From SVMC01 sp045601345 (GTDB taxonomy: Bacteria; Bacillota; Clostridia; Oscillospirales; Oscillospiraceae): DNA of 64,000 bases. Below are positions 9,829-18,051 of the stretch, in pieces. Under the pieces are notes generated by a model. The model saw only the letters and a program-made list of their open reading frames with translations. It was not told the origin of the DNA and searched no databases. The stretch is taken from assembly GCA_045601345.1 (NCBI GenBank), contig JAZRZL010000075.1:20101-84100 (forward strand), in the 5' to 3' direction. Position numbers and translations under genes: made by a program. Numbering within the stretch: the first letter of the stretch is position 1; each line of letters opens with the position of its first letter.

Positions 9829-11547
9829 ATGTTAAAGCGTTTGAGCGCCATTGTGCTTGCGATGGTTCTGTGTTTTTCCTGCCTCAGCAGCGTATGCACC
9901 GCTGCGGCGCAGTACCGGCAGGAGGATGCGGAGCTGGAGCTGCGGGAGCTGATGGAGGAATACTGCGGCAGCTATTGGTACAGCAGCTTCCAAGGCTCCT
10001 CACAATGCAAAGGCTTTGCGGATCTGGTCTTTGATGCGCTCTTCGGCACGGGCGGCCCTGGACCCTACTCCGACAGCCGCTATACCCTGCCCGATGCCAC
10101 CAGCCGCTCCTGCACCTGTATTGGTATCCTCTCTTCGAGCGAATCCAATTATGACAGTCTGAAGGCTCTTCTCTCCCAAGCGCTGCCCGGAGATTATGTC
10201 CAGTGCGTCCGCTACACCGGAACACAGCATTCCATGATCGTTCTGGAAACCTCCGATACCGGCATCACCTTCTTTGACTGCAATCTCAAGGGAAGCTACC
10301 TGTGCGCCAGCTATACATACACCTGGGACGAGGCCTCTGACTATCTTACCCGGGGTATCTCCCTTTATCGCCACAATGGATATGTGCCCTCCGAATCCTA
10401 CCGGCTTTATTTTGATCCCGAAAGCGGCAAATGCACGGTTACATCCGCTCCTGTGAAAAAGGGAGCGGCCTATGGCATTCTTCCCCTGCCGGAGCGCAAG
10501 GGCTACCTCTTTGACGGCTGGTATTATCTCTGCTATGGTTCCTCTAAGACCCCAACGAAGGTATTTGTCAATGAGAATACCGTCCATACCGTCAATGGCA
10601 ATGTCTATCTCCATGCCGCATGGCAGGAGGATCCCGGTCCGTGTGCAACCAATGGCCACAGCTGGAAAACAAAGGTAACGCCTCCTACCTGTGTGACCGA
10701 CGGCAATACCACCGAGACCTGTACGGTCTGCGGCATCTCCAAAATTTCCGACATTCAGCCCGCTACTGGCCATAGCTGGACAAATACGAGCACCCTTGCA
10801 CCTACCTGCAAGGACGATGGCTACACGCTCCAGACCTGTACCACCTGTAATGCCACCCAAAAGGTCAACATGGTTCCTGCCAGTCACACCTACCGAGAGG
10901 TCAGCTGTATCCCCGCCACCAACGGTGAGGATGGCTATATCACCTATCTTTGCACTAGCTGCGGCTATACCGTCACGGAAACCCTTCCCAGCCAGCTCCA
11001 TCGCTTCACAGATTTGCAGGAGAGTGCTTGGTACTATCCGTATGTAAAAGAAATGGTCGTTCTGGGCATTATGAATGGAACCAGTGATGCTGCCTTCTCC
11101 CCCAATAATACCCTGACCCGCGGTATGCTGGTCACGATCCTCTACCGTATGCAGGGAGAGCCGGAGGCTGCCATTGCGGACTATACTGATGTGCCTACAG
11201 GGAAGTGGTATGCTGCCGCTGTGGGGTGGGCTAGTGAAAACGGCATTGTAACTGGCTACCCGGACAAGACCTTCCGTCCGAATGCCCCTGTCACGCGTGA
11301 ACAGGCAGCAACCATTCTCTATCGCTGTGCGCCCCTCATGGGCAGGAGCACGGCGCTGACCGCATCACTTGAGGAATTCACGGATATGGACACGATTTCC
11401 GCCTATGCCCAAACCCCCATGGCATGGGCAAAGGCCAACGACATCCTCTCCGGCTATCCAGATGAGACCCTCCGACCCGGTGGAAGTGCCTCCAGAGCAC
11501 AGATTGCGAAAATGATTGTCACCTTTACGAATTGTTTGGAAAGGTAA
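9829..11547 (+). CDS. Secreted SLH protein with a papain-like (CHAP/NlpC-type) domain
   Basis: 572 residues. The signal peptide is residues 1-26. Residues about 35-185 resemble a CHAP/NlpC-type hydrolase, with Cys60 in SQCKGFADLVF, His134 in TQHSMIVLE and Asp150 in FFDCN as a plausible catalytic triad. An InlB-like segment follows (KGYLFDGWYYLCYG, about 215-240), then two or three HSW...TCTVCG repeats with paired cysteines (about 275-385). Three SLH domains end the protein (about 391-441, 455-505, 515-567; ITGYPDKTFRPN type), which would attach it to secondary wall polymer. Its role is probably wall remodelling or cleavage of amide bonds, by analogy only. It is followed after 6 bases by a membrane-protein gene, suggesting an operon. 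AAAGGAAG precedes the ATG. Confidence 0.8.
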   Translation: MLKRLSAIVLAMVLCFSCLSSVCTAAAQYRQEDAELELRELMEEYCGSYWYSSFQGSSQCKGFADLVFDALFGTGGPGPYSDSRYTLPDATSRSCTCIGILSSSESNYDSLKALLSQALPGDYVQCVRYTGTQHSMIVLETSDTGITFFDCNLKGSYLCASYTYTWDEASDYLTRGISLYRHNGYVPSESYRLYFDPESGKCTVTSAPVKKGAAYGILPLPERKGYLFDGWYYLCYGSSKTPTKVFVNENTVHTVNGNVYLHAAWQEDPGPCATNGHSWKTKVTPPTCVTDGNTTETCTVCGISKISDIQPATGHSWTNTSTLAPTCKDDGYTLQTCTTCNATQKVNMVPASHTYREVSCIPATNGEDGYITYLCTSCGYTVTETLPSQLHRFTDLQESAWYYPYVKEMVVLGIMNGTSDAAFSPNNTLTRGMLVTILYRMQGEPEAAIADYTDVPTGKWYAAAVGWASENGIVTGYPDKTFRPNAPVTREQAATILYRCAPLMGRSTALTASLEEFTDMDTISAYAQTPMAWAKANDILSGYPDETLRPGGSASRAQIAKMIVTFTNCLER

Positions 11548-11553
11548 TGCACT

Positions 11554-12141
11554 ATGAATATTCCGCAACTCCTTGAGCTTGTGATCCCGGAGCTGTCCCA
11601 TACGCTCTCCATGTTGTCACTGTACGGTGCAATCGCGTTGGCACTGCTCACCTGCTTTTTCGGTTTTCGGCTTAGACAGGTATGGTATACGCTGCTGATT
11701 TTTGCAGTGGGCGGTTTGTTGGGCTTTGCAGTAGCAAGATTGTTCCTGCCGGAAAAGCTCGGAATCTGTCTCCTCATTGGCCTCGGTGTCGGGCTTCTTG
11801 CAACGCTCTTTACCTTTCGGTTATATCAGGCCGCAATGTTCTGCATCGGCTTTTTTGCCGTGTTTCTTGCCATCGGTGAAGTGCTTGGGAATGCCTATCC
11901 CGTGATCGGCGTTATTGCATCCGTGCTGTTGGGTGTGCTGGGCGGTATTCTTGCGGCACGCTATCAGTATAAGGTTGTAATCCTTATTACCGCTTTCTCC
12001 GGCGGCTGGCGTGCGGCTTCCCTGCTTCGCCGGTGTATTCCTTCTATGACGGTACAGATCACGCTGATTTTGGCAGCTTGCCTGATTGCCGCCGGTCTGG
12101 TGTTCCAATTCTCTACCACGCAAAAATTTGCAAAAAAATAG
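11554..12141 (+). CDS. DUF4203/TMEM198-like multi-pass membrane protein
   Basis: 195 residues, almost entirely hydrophobic, with about six to seven membrane segments separated by short loops (FFGFRLRQVWY, ARYQYKV) and glycine-rich helices (VLLGVLGGILAAR). The pattern fits the TM7S3/TM198-like DUF4203 family, whose function in bacteria is unknown. The ATG lies 6 bases after the stop of the upstream SLH gene, and the ribosome site GGAAAGG lies inside that gene's last codons, so translation is probably coupled. Confidence 0.65.
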   Translation: MNIPQLLELVIPELSHTLSMLSLYGAIALALLTCFFGFRLRQVWYTLLIFAVGGLLGFAVARLFLPEKLGICLLIGLGVGLLATLFTFRLYQAAMFCIGFFAVFLAIGEVLGNAYPVIGVIASVLLGVLGGILAARYQYKVVILITAFSGGWRAASLLRRCIPSMTVQITLILAACLIAAGLVFQFSTTQKFAKK

Positions 12142-12154
12142 AGGTGGTGCGCAT

Positions 12155-13327
12155 ATGCGTACACGGCTCCTGAATCTGATCACCCGCCGCCACGGGGACT
12201 TGTCTGGCAATGCCGCACGCACAGCTTGCGGAAAGGCAGCCGGAATCATTGGCATTTGCTGCAATATTCTGCTTTTTGTTGCCAAGCTCATCATTGGTCT
12301 GCTCTCCGGCTCTGTAGCTATCACTGCAGATGCCGTGAATAACCTCTCCGATGCCTCGGCCTCCCTGCTGACTCTTTTGGGCTTCCGTTTGGCAGAAAAG
12401 CCTGCCGATGAGGATCACCCCTTCGGCCACGCCAGAGTGGAATATCTGACCGGTCTCGGGGTCGCTGCTCTGATTCTGGTCATCGGTGTAGAACTAGGAA
12501 AATCCTCAATTGCGAAAATTCTCCATCCTGAAGAAATTCAGTTCTCTATTGTGCTGGTGCTTGTGCTGGTACTGTCCATTCTGGTCAAGCTGTGGATGGC
12601 AAGCATCTACCGCTTCTTTGGAAAAACCATTGATTCCGCCACCCTTATGGCTACCGCCACGGACAGTCGGAATGATGTTATCAGCACCGCCACTGTCCTG
12701 CTTGCCTGTGTGCTCGGTAAAATTACCGATCTGCGACTTGATGGCTATATGGGCATGGCGGTCGCGCTGTTCATCATCTGGTCAGGCATCGGTATTGCCC
12801 GCGATACCATCTCGCCCCTGCTGGGAGAAAATGCTGACCCGGCTCTGATCCGCGCTATTGTGCAAGATGTACGCACCTGCCCGGAGGTACTGGGTGTGCA
12901 TGATGTGATGGTACACGACTACGGGCCGGGACAGAAATTCGCCACCCTCCATGTTGAGATGGATGGGCGGGAAGACCCCCTCCGCTGCCACGATCTGATC
13001 GACAACATAGAGCGCGAGATTTTAGCGCACCACGGCGTACATCTGACCATCCATTATGATCCTCTGGAAATGGACAACGAAGAAACCAATACCATCCGCA
13101 TCCAAGTTCTGGATCTGATCCATGGTATTGACCCCCGCCTATCCATGCACGATTTCCGCATGGTGCGCGGAGAGGATCACTGCAACCTGATTTTCGATCT
13201 TGTTGTCCCTCCTACACTTGATCACACCGAACTTCGCCACACGATTACCCGCGAAATTGAGGCGCTCCCAGGCAAGTATTACGCTGTTATTACCTTTGAT
13301 TCTGCCGCATTCAACCCCGGTACATAA
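12155..13327 (+). CDS. Cation diffusion facilitator (CDF) family metal exporter
   Basis: 390 residues. The CDF signature is clear: SGSVAITADAVNNLSD (Asp59 and Asp66 on TM2), DHPFGHARVEYLTGL (residues 87-101), TATDSRNDVIST on TM5 with the second metal ligand pair, and a cytoplasmic C-terminal domain (VHDVMVHDYGPGQKF, HVEMDG). Such proteins export Zn2+, Mn2+, Fe2+ or Co2+ in exchange for protons; the metal cannot be decided here. The tail (about residues 290-390) is longer than in compact members and contains a second ferredoxin-like stretch. The frame is open upstream to 12086, but AGGTGG before the ATG at 12155 fixes the start. The upstream membrane gene ends 13 bases before it. Confidence 0.88.
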   Translation: MRTRLLNLITRRHGDLSGNAARTACGKAAGIIGICCNILLFVAKLIIGLLSGSVAITADAVNNLSDASASLLTLLGFRLAEKPADEDHPFGHARVEYLTGLGVAALILVIGVELGKSSIAKILHPEEIQFSIVLVLVLVLSILVKLWMASIYRFFGKTIDSATLMATATDSRNDVISTATVLLACVLGKITDLRLDGYMGMAVALFIIWSGIGIARDTISPLLGENADPALIRAIVQDVRTCPEVLGVHDVMVHDYGPGQKFATLHVEMDGREDPLRCHDLIDNIEREILAHHGVHLTIHYDPLEMDNEETNTIRIQVLDLIHGIDPRLSMHDFRMVRGEDHCNLIFDLVVPPTLDHTELRHTITREIEALPGKYYAVITFDSAAFNPGT

Positions 13328-13481
13328 AATATAACCAAAGGTACTGGAAATAATAAATAAGGTCACCTCTAAAAAGAGGATGCTGTGGATTGGTTACTGT
13401 CCCCTACCACACGATGGTGCAACGACAGGCTCCAACCACAGTCCTTTACAGTATTGTTCATCAGTTAGATACCGCCTGTCC

Positions 13482-14570
13482 TCAGATGGCAGATAGGATT
13501 GCCTCCAATGCTTCCGGCCGGAAGACTCTTCGAGAAAAGGCGTGAAAAAGAGAAGCCATATTATTCTCCGAATGTTCCACCTCTCTTGAGAGTGTCCAGG
13601 CAAGACGGAGAAATCGCTCTTTGCTTTTGTCTTCGCTGCTGCTCATCAATTGACGAAGGAGCAGCGGCAGCAGTACGCAGAATACCGCCGTTGGCCAGAT
13701 ATTGCGGTCAAACACGGCGCGGGGGAAATATTTATAAATGCCATAGCTGAGAAGCTGCTCCCAAGCCCCCGGGAGCGGTGGGCAAAGGCTCGTCCAATCC
13801 ACCGGCACAAGGCTTTGGTTCAGTGCGCTGTGAAGCTGCTCCTGCCATACTGGCGAAAGCACCTCCATTGAATCCATAAGCTCCAAAAGCGCCTTTTGAA
13901 AATGCGCAACACCTGCTTCTCCGGCGCTCTGAACCTCTGAATCGTGCTGTGCATCTTCTATTCCTTTTGTAAGTGCGGCGCTCAATTGCCGATCCCGTTT
14001 TGCTGCGGCCACAGGCGCGCACAGGCGCAACAGCTGCACACATTTTTGAGAAAACGGAATCGCCTCCTCTGCCACGATCTCCAATGCTTTTTCCCGAAGC
14101 ATATGCATCGTAATGATTAGCGCCGGCGAAAGCTCATGGAGCGAAGACATTGGCTCGTCGGTGTTTTCTTTCCATAATGTAAGTTTCTTTGTATTGGTTA
14201 GAATCAGTCTTGCCGCCTCCGGGCAGGATAAGCTCAGGCCAATTTCCCTGCGCAGACCAATTTCTGTAGAGAATCTCGGATATTTTGCGCAGATTTTGCA
14301 CAAATGCTCTTCCCCAAGCTCTGCCTGAATGGGGCAAAGGCCATCCGGGCGAAGCAGCTTGCAAAGCCCCTTCTCCAAGCCAAAGCAGCGCTCCCCTTCA
14401 ATTTCGACCATCGCATCGCGGAGCTTCTGCCCAAGCGCACCCGATACCTGCGAATAAAACGCTTCGCTCTCCGGGTCGATCACGACCTCCCAGTTTGCAC
14501 AGCAGGTATCCGGGCAAGCTCCTGCAAGGCAGGAAAATGCATCATAATAATGCGGTTTTGTAATTTCCAT
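13482..14570 (-). CDS. FliB-like lysine N-methylase family protein
   Basis: 362 residues. The N-terminal pattern PHYYDAFSCLAGACPDTCC (Cys14, 19, 23, 24), then ANWEVVID, and later CFGLEKGLCKLL, GLCPIQ and HLCKICAKYPR, is the cysteine-rich signature of the FliB (flagellin lysine-N-methylase) family. Members probably bind a metal cluster and methylate lysines. No flagellar gene is in the window, so the substrate may be another surface protein or the name may be misleading. The ATG is 4 bases after the stop of the TraX-like gene, so the two are co-transcribed. Confidence 0.75.
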   Translation of the reverse strand: MEITKPHYYDAFSCLAGACPDTCCANWEVVIDPESEAFYSQVSGALGQKLRDAMVEIEGERCFGLEKGLCKLLRPDGLCPIQAELGEEHLCKICAKYPRFSTEIGLRREIGLSLSCPEAARLILTNTKKLTLWKENTDEPMSSLHELSPALIITMHMLREKALEIVAEEAIPFSQKCVQLLRLCAPVAAAKRDRQLSAALTKGIEDAQHDSEVQSAGEAGVAHFQKALLELMDSMEVLSPVWQEQLHSALNQSLVPVDWTSLCPPLPGAWEQLLSYGIYKYFPRAVFDRNIWPTAVFCVLLPLLLRQLMSSSEDKSKERFLRLAWTLSREVEHSENNMASLFHAFSRRVFRPEALEAILSAI

Positions 14571-14574
14571 TTCA

Positions 14575-15276
14575 TCACATCCTGTTAAGCAGCATTCCCA
14601 CTGCCCAGATCACAGCCAGATGCAGGGGATAATACATATAAAACAGATACTTTAAGCGTCGTTTTCCTCTTGTTCCGTCATAAAGCGACAGCGGCAGAAG
14701 CGCCATAAGGCCAAACCACTGGATACCGCCCGCCTCCAGCGCCACAAGACAAAGGCCAACCCCACAAATCAGCAGACGGCGCGGACGGGTATCTGCCAGA
14801 TAGATGAGCACTGGCAGCAGAACCCCGCTCAAGCCGTAGTCCACGCCATAATCTGTCCCTTTGCATAGCTTTGGCAAAATCACGCACAGAAAAGCGGAGA
14901 TTATGCAGATCGCAAGGAAACCGAGCCATCGAAGACCTCCCGTTTCATTTGCCCATTGGAGAATAAAAATGATCGAAATGGACAGGGAAAAGGTGATGAG
15001 AATGCACTGATAAACGCTTCTCATTGCGAAAAAATAAACCAACTGACAGAGCACGCCAATGCCCAGCACCATACCGAGATACCGCGCCTTATGGGCGGTA
15101 TAGCGACACCCTTCGGCGATCATATAGGCGAAAATCGGAAAGGCCAGACGGCCAATGATCCGCAAAATCAGATCATTAGGCAGCAGCATCAGCCCTATAT
15201 GGTCTGCGGTCATGGCAATGAGTGCAAGAATTTTCAATTGATTGGAGGACATTGCGAATCTATTTTGCTTTTCCAT
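14575..15276 (-). CDS. TraX family membrane protein
   Basis: 233 residues. SSNQLKILALIAMTADHIG near the N-terminus, RIIGRLAFPIFAYMIAEG and the C-terminal KYLFYMYYPLHLAVIW are the TraX (PF05857) hallmarks. About seven to eight membrane segments are visible. F-plasmid TraX acetylates pilin; chromosomal Firmicute members are presumed membrane acyltransferases with unknown targets. The frame is open up to 15429, but AAAGGAG before the ATG at 15276 and the promoter at 15313-15341 argue for this start. It forms an operon with the FliB-like gene, so both may modify a surface protein (inference). Confidence 0.85.
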   Translation of the reverse strand: MEKQNRFAMSSNQLKILALIAMTADHIGLMLLPNDLILRIIGRLAFPIFAYMIAEGCRYTAHKARYLGMVLGIGVLCQLVYFFAMRSVYQCILITFSLSISIIFILQWANETGGLRWLGFLAICIISAFLCVILPKLCKGTDYGVDYGLSGVLLPVLIYLADTRPRRLLICGVGLCLVALEAGGIQWFGLMALLPLSLYDGTRGKRRLKYLFYMYYPLHLAVIWAVGMLLNRM

Positions 15277-15312
15277 AAGAGGCTCCTTTTGCGGTGAGGC
15301 ATCTTTCCTCTT

Positions 15313-15341
15313 ATTATGCATGATAGCTGCCGATTCTTCAA
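15313..15341 (-). promoter_or_regulatory. Promoter of the traX-fliB-like operon
   Basis: On the minus strand TTGAAG (15341-15336) and CATAAT (15318-15313) are 17 bases apart. It is back-to-back with the MocR gene promoter at 15362-15389, so the regulator could control both directions. Confidence 0.5.
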
Positions 15342-15361
15342 CGTTTTTTTTACTTCTTAGG

Positions 15362-15389
15362 TTGTTTTTGCCCAAGGGTTTGCTATAAT
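15362..15389 (+). promoter_or_regulatory. Promoter of the MocR-type regulator
   Basis: TTGTTT (15362-15367) and TATAAT (15384-15389) with a 16-base spacer and an extended TG before the -10. The leader to the ATG at 15413 is short and carries GGGAGG. Confidence 0.65.
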
Positions 15390-15412
15390 GAAAGGCAAAG
15401 GGAGGCGAGCGC

Positions 15413-16780
15413 ATGATTGATCTGAACAACCAGCGGCAAATACCGTTATATGAATCTGTCTACCGCCAGATTCGGGAGGAAATCAGTACCGGTCAGAGAA
15501 AAGCCGGAGAAAAGCTGCCCTCTAAGCGCTCCCTTGCACAGTCGCTGGACATCAGCATCCATACCGTGGAGGGTGCCTACTGGCAGCTCGAATCCGAGGG
15601 CTATATTGAAGCACGTCCCAGAAGCGGCTATTATGTTCTTCCCCTGTTCGACCTGACCCCGAAGGCCGCTCCCTTGCCCCAGCCTGCGCTTGACGATTGC
15701 AGACCCCAGGATAAGGTGGATTTTGCCGTGGGCGCTGTGGATGAGCAGCTTTTTCCCATGACCATCTGGCAACGGCTGATTCGGAGCAGCCTCAACACGC
15801 CCGGTATTCTCTCCCGTACAGCCCCCTTCGGTGATCTGACGCTTAGGCAGGAGTTGGTGCGCTATCTGGCACGGGCAAGGGGCATTCACTGTGACCCGGC
15901 GCAGGTGCTTCTCGGTCCGGGTACCAATGATCTTTTGCGTACCCTGAGCACCATTCTCCCCGATGGCTGCACCTTTGCTGTGGAAAATCCCGCCTACCAC
16001 CGGGCACATCTGCATTTTGCCCGCATGGGACACACTGTGCTCCCGGCAAAAATGGACGGCAAGGGCATTCTGGTGGAGCCTCTGGAAAAGCTTGACCACA
16101 TTATTGTCTATACCGCGCCCTCCCACCAGTATCCTCTGGGCTTCGCCATGCCGATGGGACGGCGGACAGAGCTGCTTTCCTGGTGCGGTCGGGGACAATT
16201 TCGATACGTAATTGAGGATGACTACGATTCCGAATTTCGGTATGATGCAAAACCGCTTCCCTCTTTGCAAAGCATTGACCACTCTGACCGGGTCGTATAT
16301 CTGGGCACCATGTCAGGCGTTATTTCGCCGTCTCTCCAAATCAGCTATATGATCCTGCCAAGAACGCTTCTGGCCTCTCTGGGAGAATACTGCTGCAATG
16401 TGCCAACACTCACGCAGTTTGCCCTACGGGAATTCATGGCACAGGGCTATTTTGAAAAGCATTTAAACCGTATGCGGGTATGCTACCGCAATCGTAGGCG
16501 GGAACTGATCGCCCTTTTGCAGCCCTATGAGACCCGGCTTCATGTCATTGGCGCACAGGCCGGCAGCTTCCTTCTGGTGCAGGTTGCAGACGGCGGCGGA
16601 GAGGAAATCCTATGCCAAAGAGCACAGGCATTGGGAGTGCGGGTCTACCCCATCAGCCCCTACTTTATGGATGGGCTGCCAGAGGAATATGAAAACACCG
16701 TCCTTCTCGGCTATGGAAATTTACAGACCGCGCAAATGCAGCTTGGTATCAAGCTTTTGGCAAAAGCTTGGAAATTATAG
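15413..16780 (+). CDS. MocR/PdxR-like GntR regulator lacking the PLP lysine
   Basis: 455 residues: a GntR-type winged helix (residues 1-70; LPSKRSLAQSLDISIHTVE, SGYYVL) joined to a fold-type-I aminotransferase domain (about 110-455). Family members bind pyridoxal phosphate through a lysine in a GTFSK-like motif. Here the motif reads GTMSGVISPSLQISY, with Gly302 at the lysine position and Gln in place of the usual Arg of SLRIGY; the nucleotide reading TCA GGC GTT is unambiguous. The upstream EDDYDSEFRY motif is kept. It may therefore be a regulator that binds PLP non-covalently or another effector. It is divergent from traX-fliB. Confidence 0.88.
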   Translation: MIDLNNQRQIPLYESVYRQIREEISTGQRKAGEKLPSKRSLAQSLDISIHTVEGAYWQLESEGYIEARPRSGYYVLPLFDLTPKAAPLPQPALDDCRPQDKVDFAVGAVDEQLFPMTIWQRLIRSSLNTPGILSRTAPFGDLTLRQELVRYLARARGIHCDPAQVLLGPGTNDLLRTLSTILPDGCTFAVENPAYHRAHLHFARMGHTVLPAKMDGKGILVEPLEKLDHIIVYTAPSHQYPLGFAMPMGRRTELLSWCGRGQFRYVIEDDYDSEFRYDAKPLPSLQSIDHSDRVVYLGTMSGVISPSLQISYMILPRTLLASLGEYCCNVPTLTQFALREFMAQGYFEKHLNRMRVCYRNRRRELIALLQPYETRLHVIGAQAGSFLLVQVADGGGEEILCQRAQALGVRVYPISPYFMDGLPEEYENTVLLGYGNLQTAQMQLGIKLLAKAWKL

Positions 16781-16852
16781 TAAATGCTTCCACTGGTATT
16801 GTGCCGCAATCCGGGCATACTACTCATGCAATACCAGAAAGGAGGCAACAAC

Positions 16853-17020
16853 ATGAACTGCGAAAATGTCAACAAGTGCATCGCCTGCACCGTTAGCCAG
16901 TGCCGTCACCACTGTGACGAGGCCGACTACTGCTCTCTGGACAAGATTCTGGTCGGCACCCATGAGGCCAACCCTACCATGGATCAGTGTACGGACTGCA
17001 AGTCCTTCCTTAGAAAGTAA
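16853..17020 (+). CDS. DUF1540 cysteine-rich small protein
   Basis: 55 residues with eight cysteines (3, 9, 12, 17, 21, 27, 46, 49) in the DUF1540 arrangement CIACTVSQCRHHC and MDQCTDCKSF. It probably binds a metal such as zinc; the role is unknown and these proteins are common in Clostridia. The frame opens 23 codons earlier, but AAAGGAGG 7 bases before the ATG at 16853 sets the start. A terminator follows directly. Confidence 0.88.
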   Translation: MNCENVNKCIACTVSQCRHHCDEADYCSLDKILVGTHEANPTMDQCTDCKSFLRK

Positions 17021-17023
17021 CGC

Positions 17024-17061
17024 AAAAAGGAGGCTGTCTTCATGTGGCAGTCTCCTTTTTT
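17024..17061 (+). terminator. Terminator of the DUF1540 gene
   Basis: AAAAAGGAGGCTGTC faces GGCAGTCTCCTTTTTT, an imperfect stem followed by T residues, starting 4 bases after the stop. Confidence 0.85.
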
Positions 17062-17063
17062 AG

Positions 17064-17161
17064 GAGGACACGGGGACGGTTCTCCTGTCTCCTTCATCAT
17101 TTCCTTTTTTCACTGTTTCTTGCGGTTGCAAGGAGACAGGAGACCCGTCCCCGTGTCCCCC
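17064..17161. repeat. Long inverted repeat of the GGGGACGG type
   Basis: GGACACGGGGACGG plus CTCCTGTCTCCTT on the left is mirrored by AAGGAGACAGGAG plus CCGTCCCCGTGTCC on the right, with a roughly 35-base centre. The arms are about 30 bp. The same ACAGGAG/CCGTCCCC wording recurs at 53.04-53.13 kb and 55.06-55.08 kb, so this is a dispersed element. Confidence 0.7.
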
Positions 17162-17219
17162 ACATCCCTCTTCTCGGAGAGCGTAATGAAAAAGAAGCCT
17201 GAATGAACGAAATAAGAAA

Positions 17220-17254
17220 AGATGTTCCGACAATTTGCACCATGTCGGAACATC
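17220..17254. terminator. Perfect hairpin, probable terminator of the zinc operon
   Basis: GATGTTCCGACA and TGTCGGAACATC form a 12-bp perfect stem. On the minus strand it is followed by TTTTCTTATTTC, downstream of the lipoprotein gene that ends at 17329. On the plus strand TCATTTTT follows, so it could work both ways. Confidence 0.65.
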
Positions 17255-17287
17255 TCATTTTTATAGTTCAAATCATGCGGGAAACCG

Positions 17288-17330
17288 CGTAGGAGGTCAC
17301 GCAACAAATGGGTGACCTCCTACGCTTTTT
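17288..17330. terminator. Second hairpin abutting the zinc operon end
   Basis: GCGTAGGAGGTCAC and GTGACCTCCTACGC form a 13-14 bp stem, with CTTTTT on the plus-strand side. It starts right at the lipoprotein stop codon. Only the plus orientation has a T-run, so its role for the minus operon may be RNA protection. Confidence 0.55.
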
Positions 17331-18051
17331 AATAACTGGAAGTAGGTGTCAGTGTGCAGTCGGAAACAACGCCGCCCTTAAATACACCATCGGCAATGAC
17401 CAGTGTGCCGATGGCGCCGAGCGATTCGGATGCAGACACCGGCTGCTGCCAGGAACCGTCATAGTAGGGATCCTCAATGGCAGAATCGGAGGCAATACGG
17501 CCATAGCACTGCACGGTCTTACCCTCATACTGGTCGGCAAACTGCTGCATATTGATAAGCTGCACACGCTCCAGCGTATCGGACATGGTGGTCAGGAGCA
17601 TATCAGCCTGTGCAGGCGCATAGGCCTTCTTCACAGAGATTTCCGCATTCACCATCCAGTAACCGTCCAGCGCCTTTTCGTTCTTCTCCCATGTGCCCTT
17701 GACCTCAACCTGACAACCCTGTGCGGGAAGATTATCCGTGGACGTAGGAACAAATTCCCACTGCCAGTCGCAGCACTTGGTCTCATCATTATAGCCCCAG
17801 ACGTAATAGCGGGTGCAATCGTTATAGCTGTCATGAAGGATGGTAAACGTGCCTTCTTTCGTAAAGCTCTTGCCGATATAATCATCGCCAGTCTGGTTAT
17901 AGAAAATATTCTGATAAAGAACATATTCCGCCGTGTTCAGCACAGTGGGCATCGTGCCATCATCGGCAGTCTCAATCTCATTCTTACTGCCACAAGCGCA
18001 GAGGCTCAGAAGCAGCAGGGCGGCTAAAATCAGGGCAATCCATTTTTTCAT
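17329..18051 (-). CDS. Lipoprotein at the end of the zinc-uptake operon
   Basis: 240 residues. The signal peptide ends in a lipobox (LLSLCACG, Cys about 20), so it is lipid-anchored outside the membrane. The remainder shows two beta-rich segments: residues about 55-150 with WGYNDETKCCDWQWEF, and 175-240 with TVQCYGRIAS...DGVFKGGVVSDC, which resemble OB-like folds. I do not recognise a named family. Its ATG overlaps the znuB stop by ATGA and uses an AGGAGG inside znuB, so it is translationally coupled to the transporter. A role in zinc capture or handover to ZnuA is inferred from context only. Confidence 0.75.
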   Translation of the reverse strand: MKKWIALILAALLLLSLCACGSKNEIETADDGTMPTVLNTAEYVLYQNIFYNQTGDDYIGKSFTKEGTFTILHDSYNDCTRYYVWGYNDETKCCDWQWEFVPTSTDNLPAQGCQVEVKGTWEKNEKALDGYWMVNAEISVKKAYAPAQADMLLTTMSDTLERVQLINMQQFADQYEGKTVQCYGRIASDSAIEDPYYDGSWQQPVSASESLGAIGTLVIADGVFKGGVVSDCTLTPTSSY

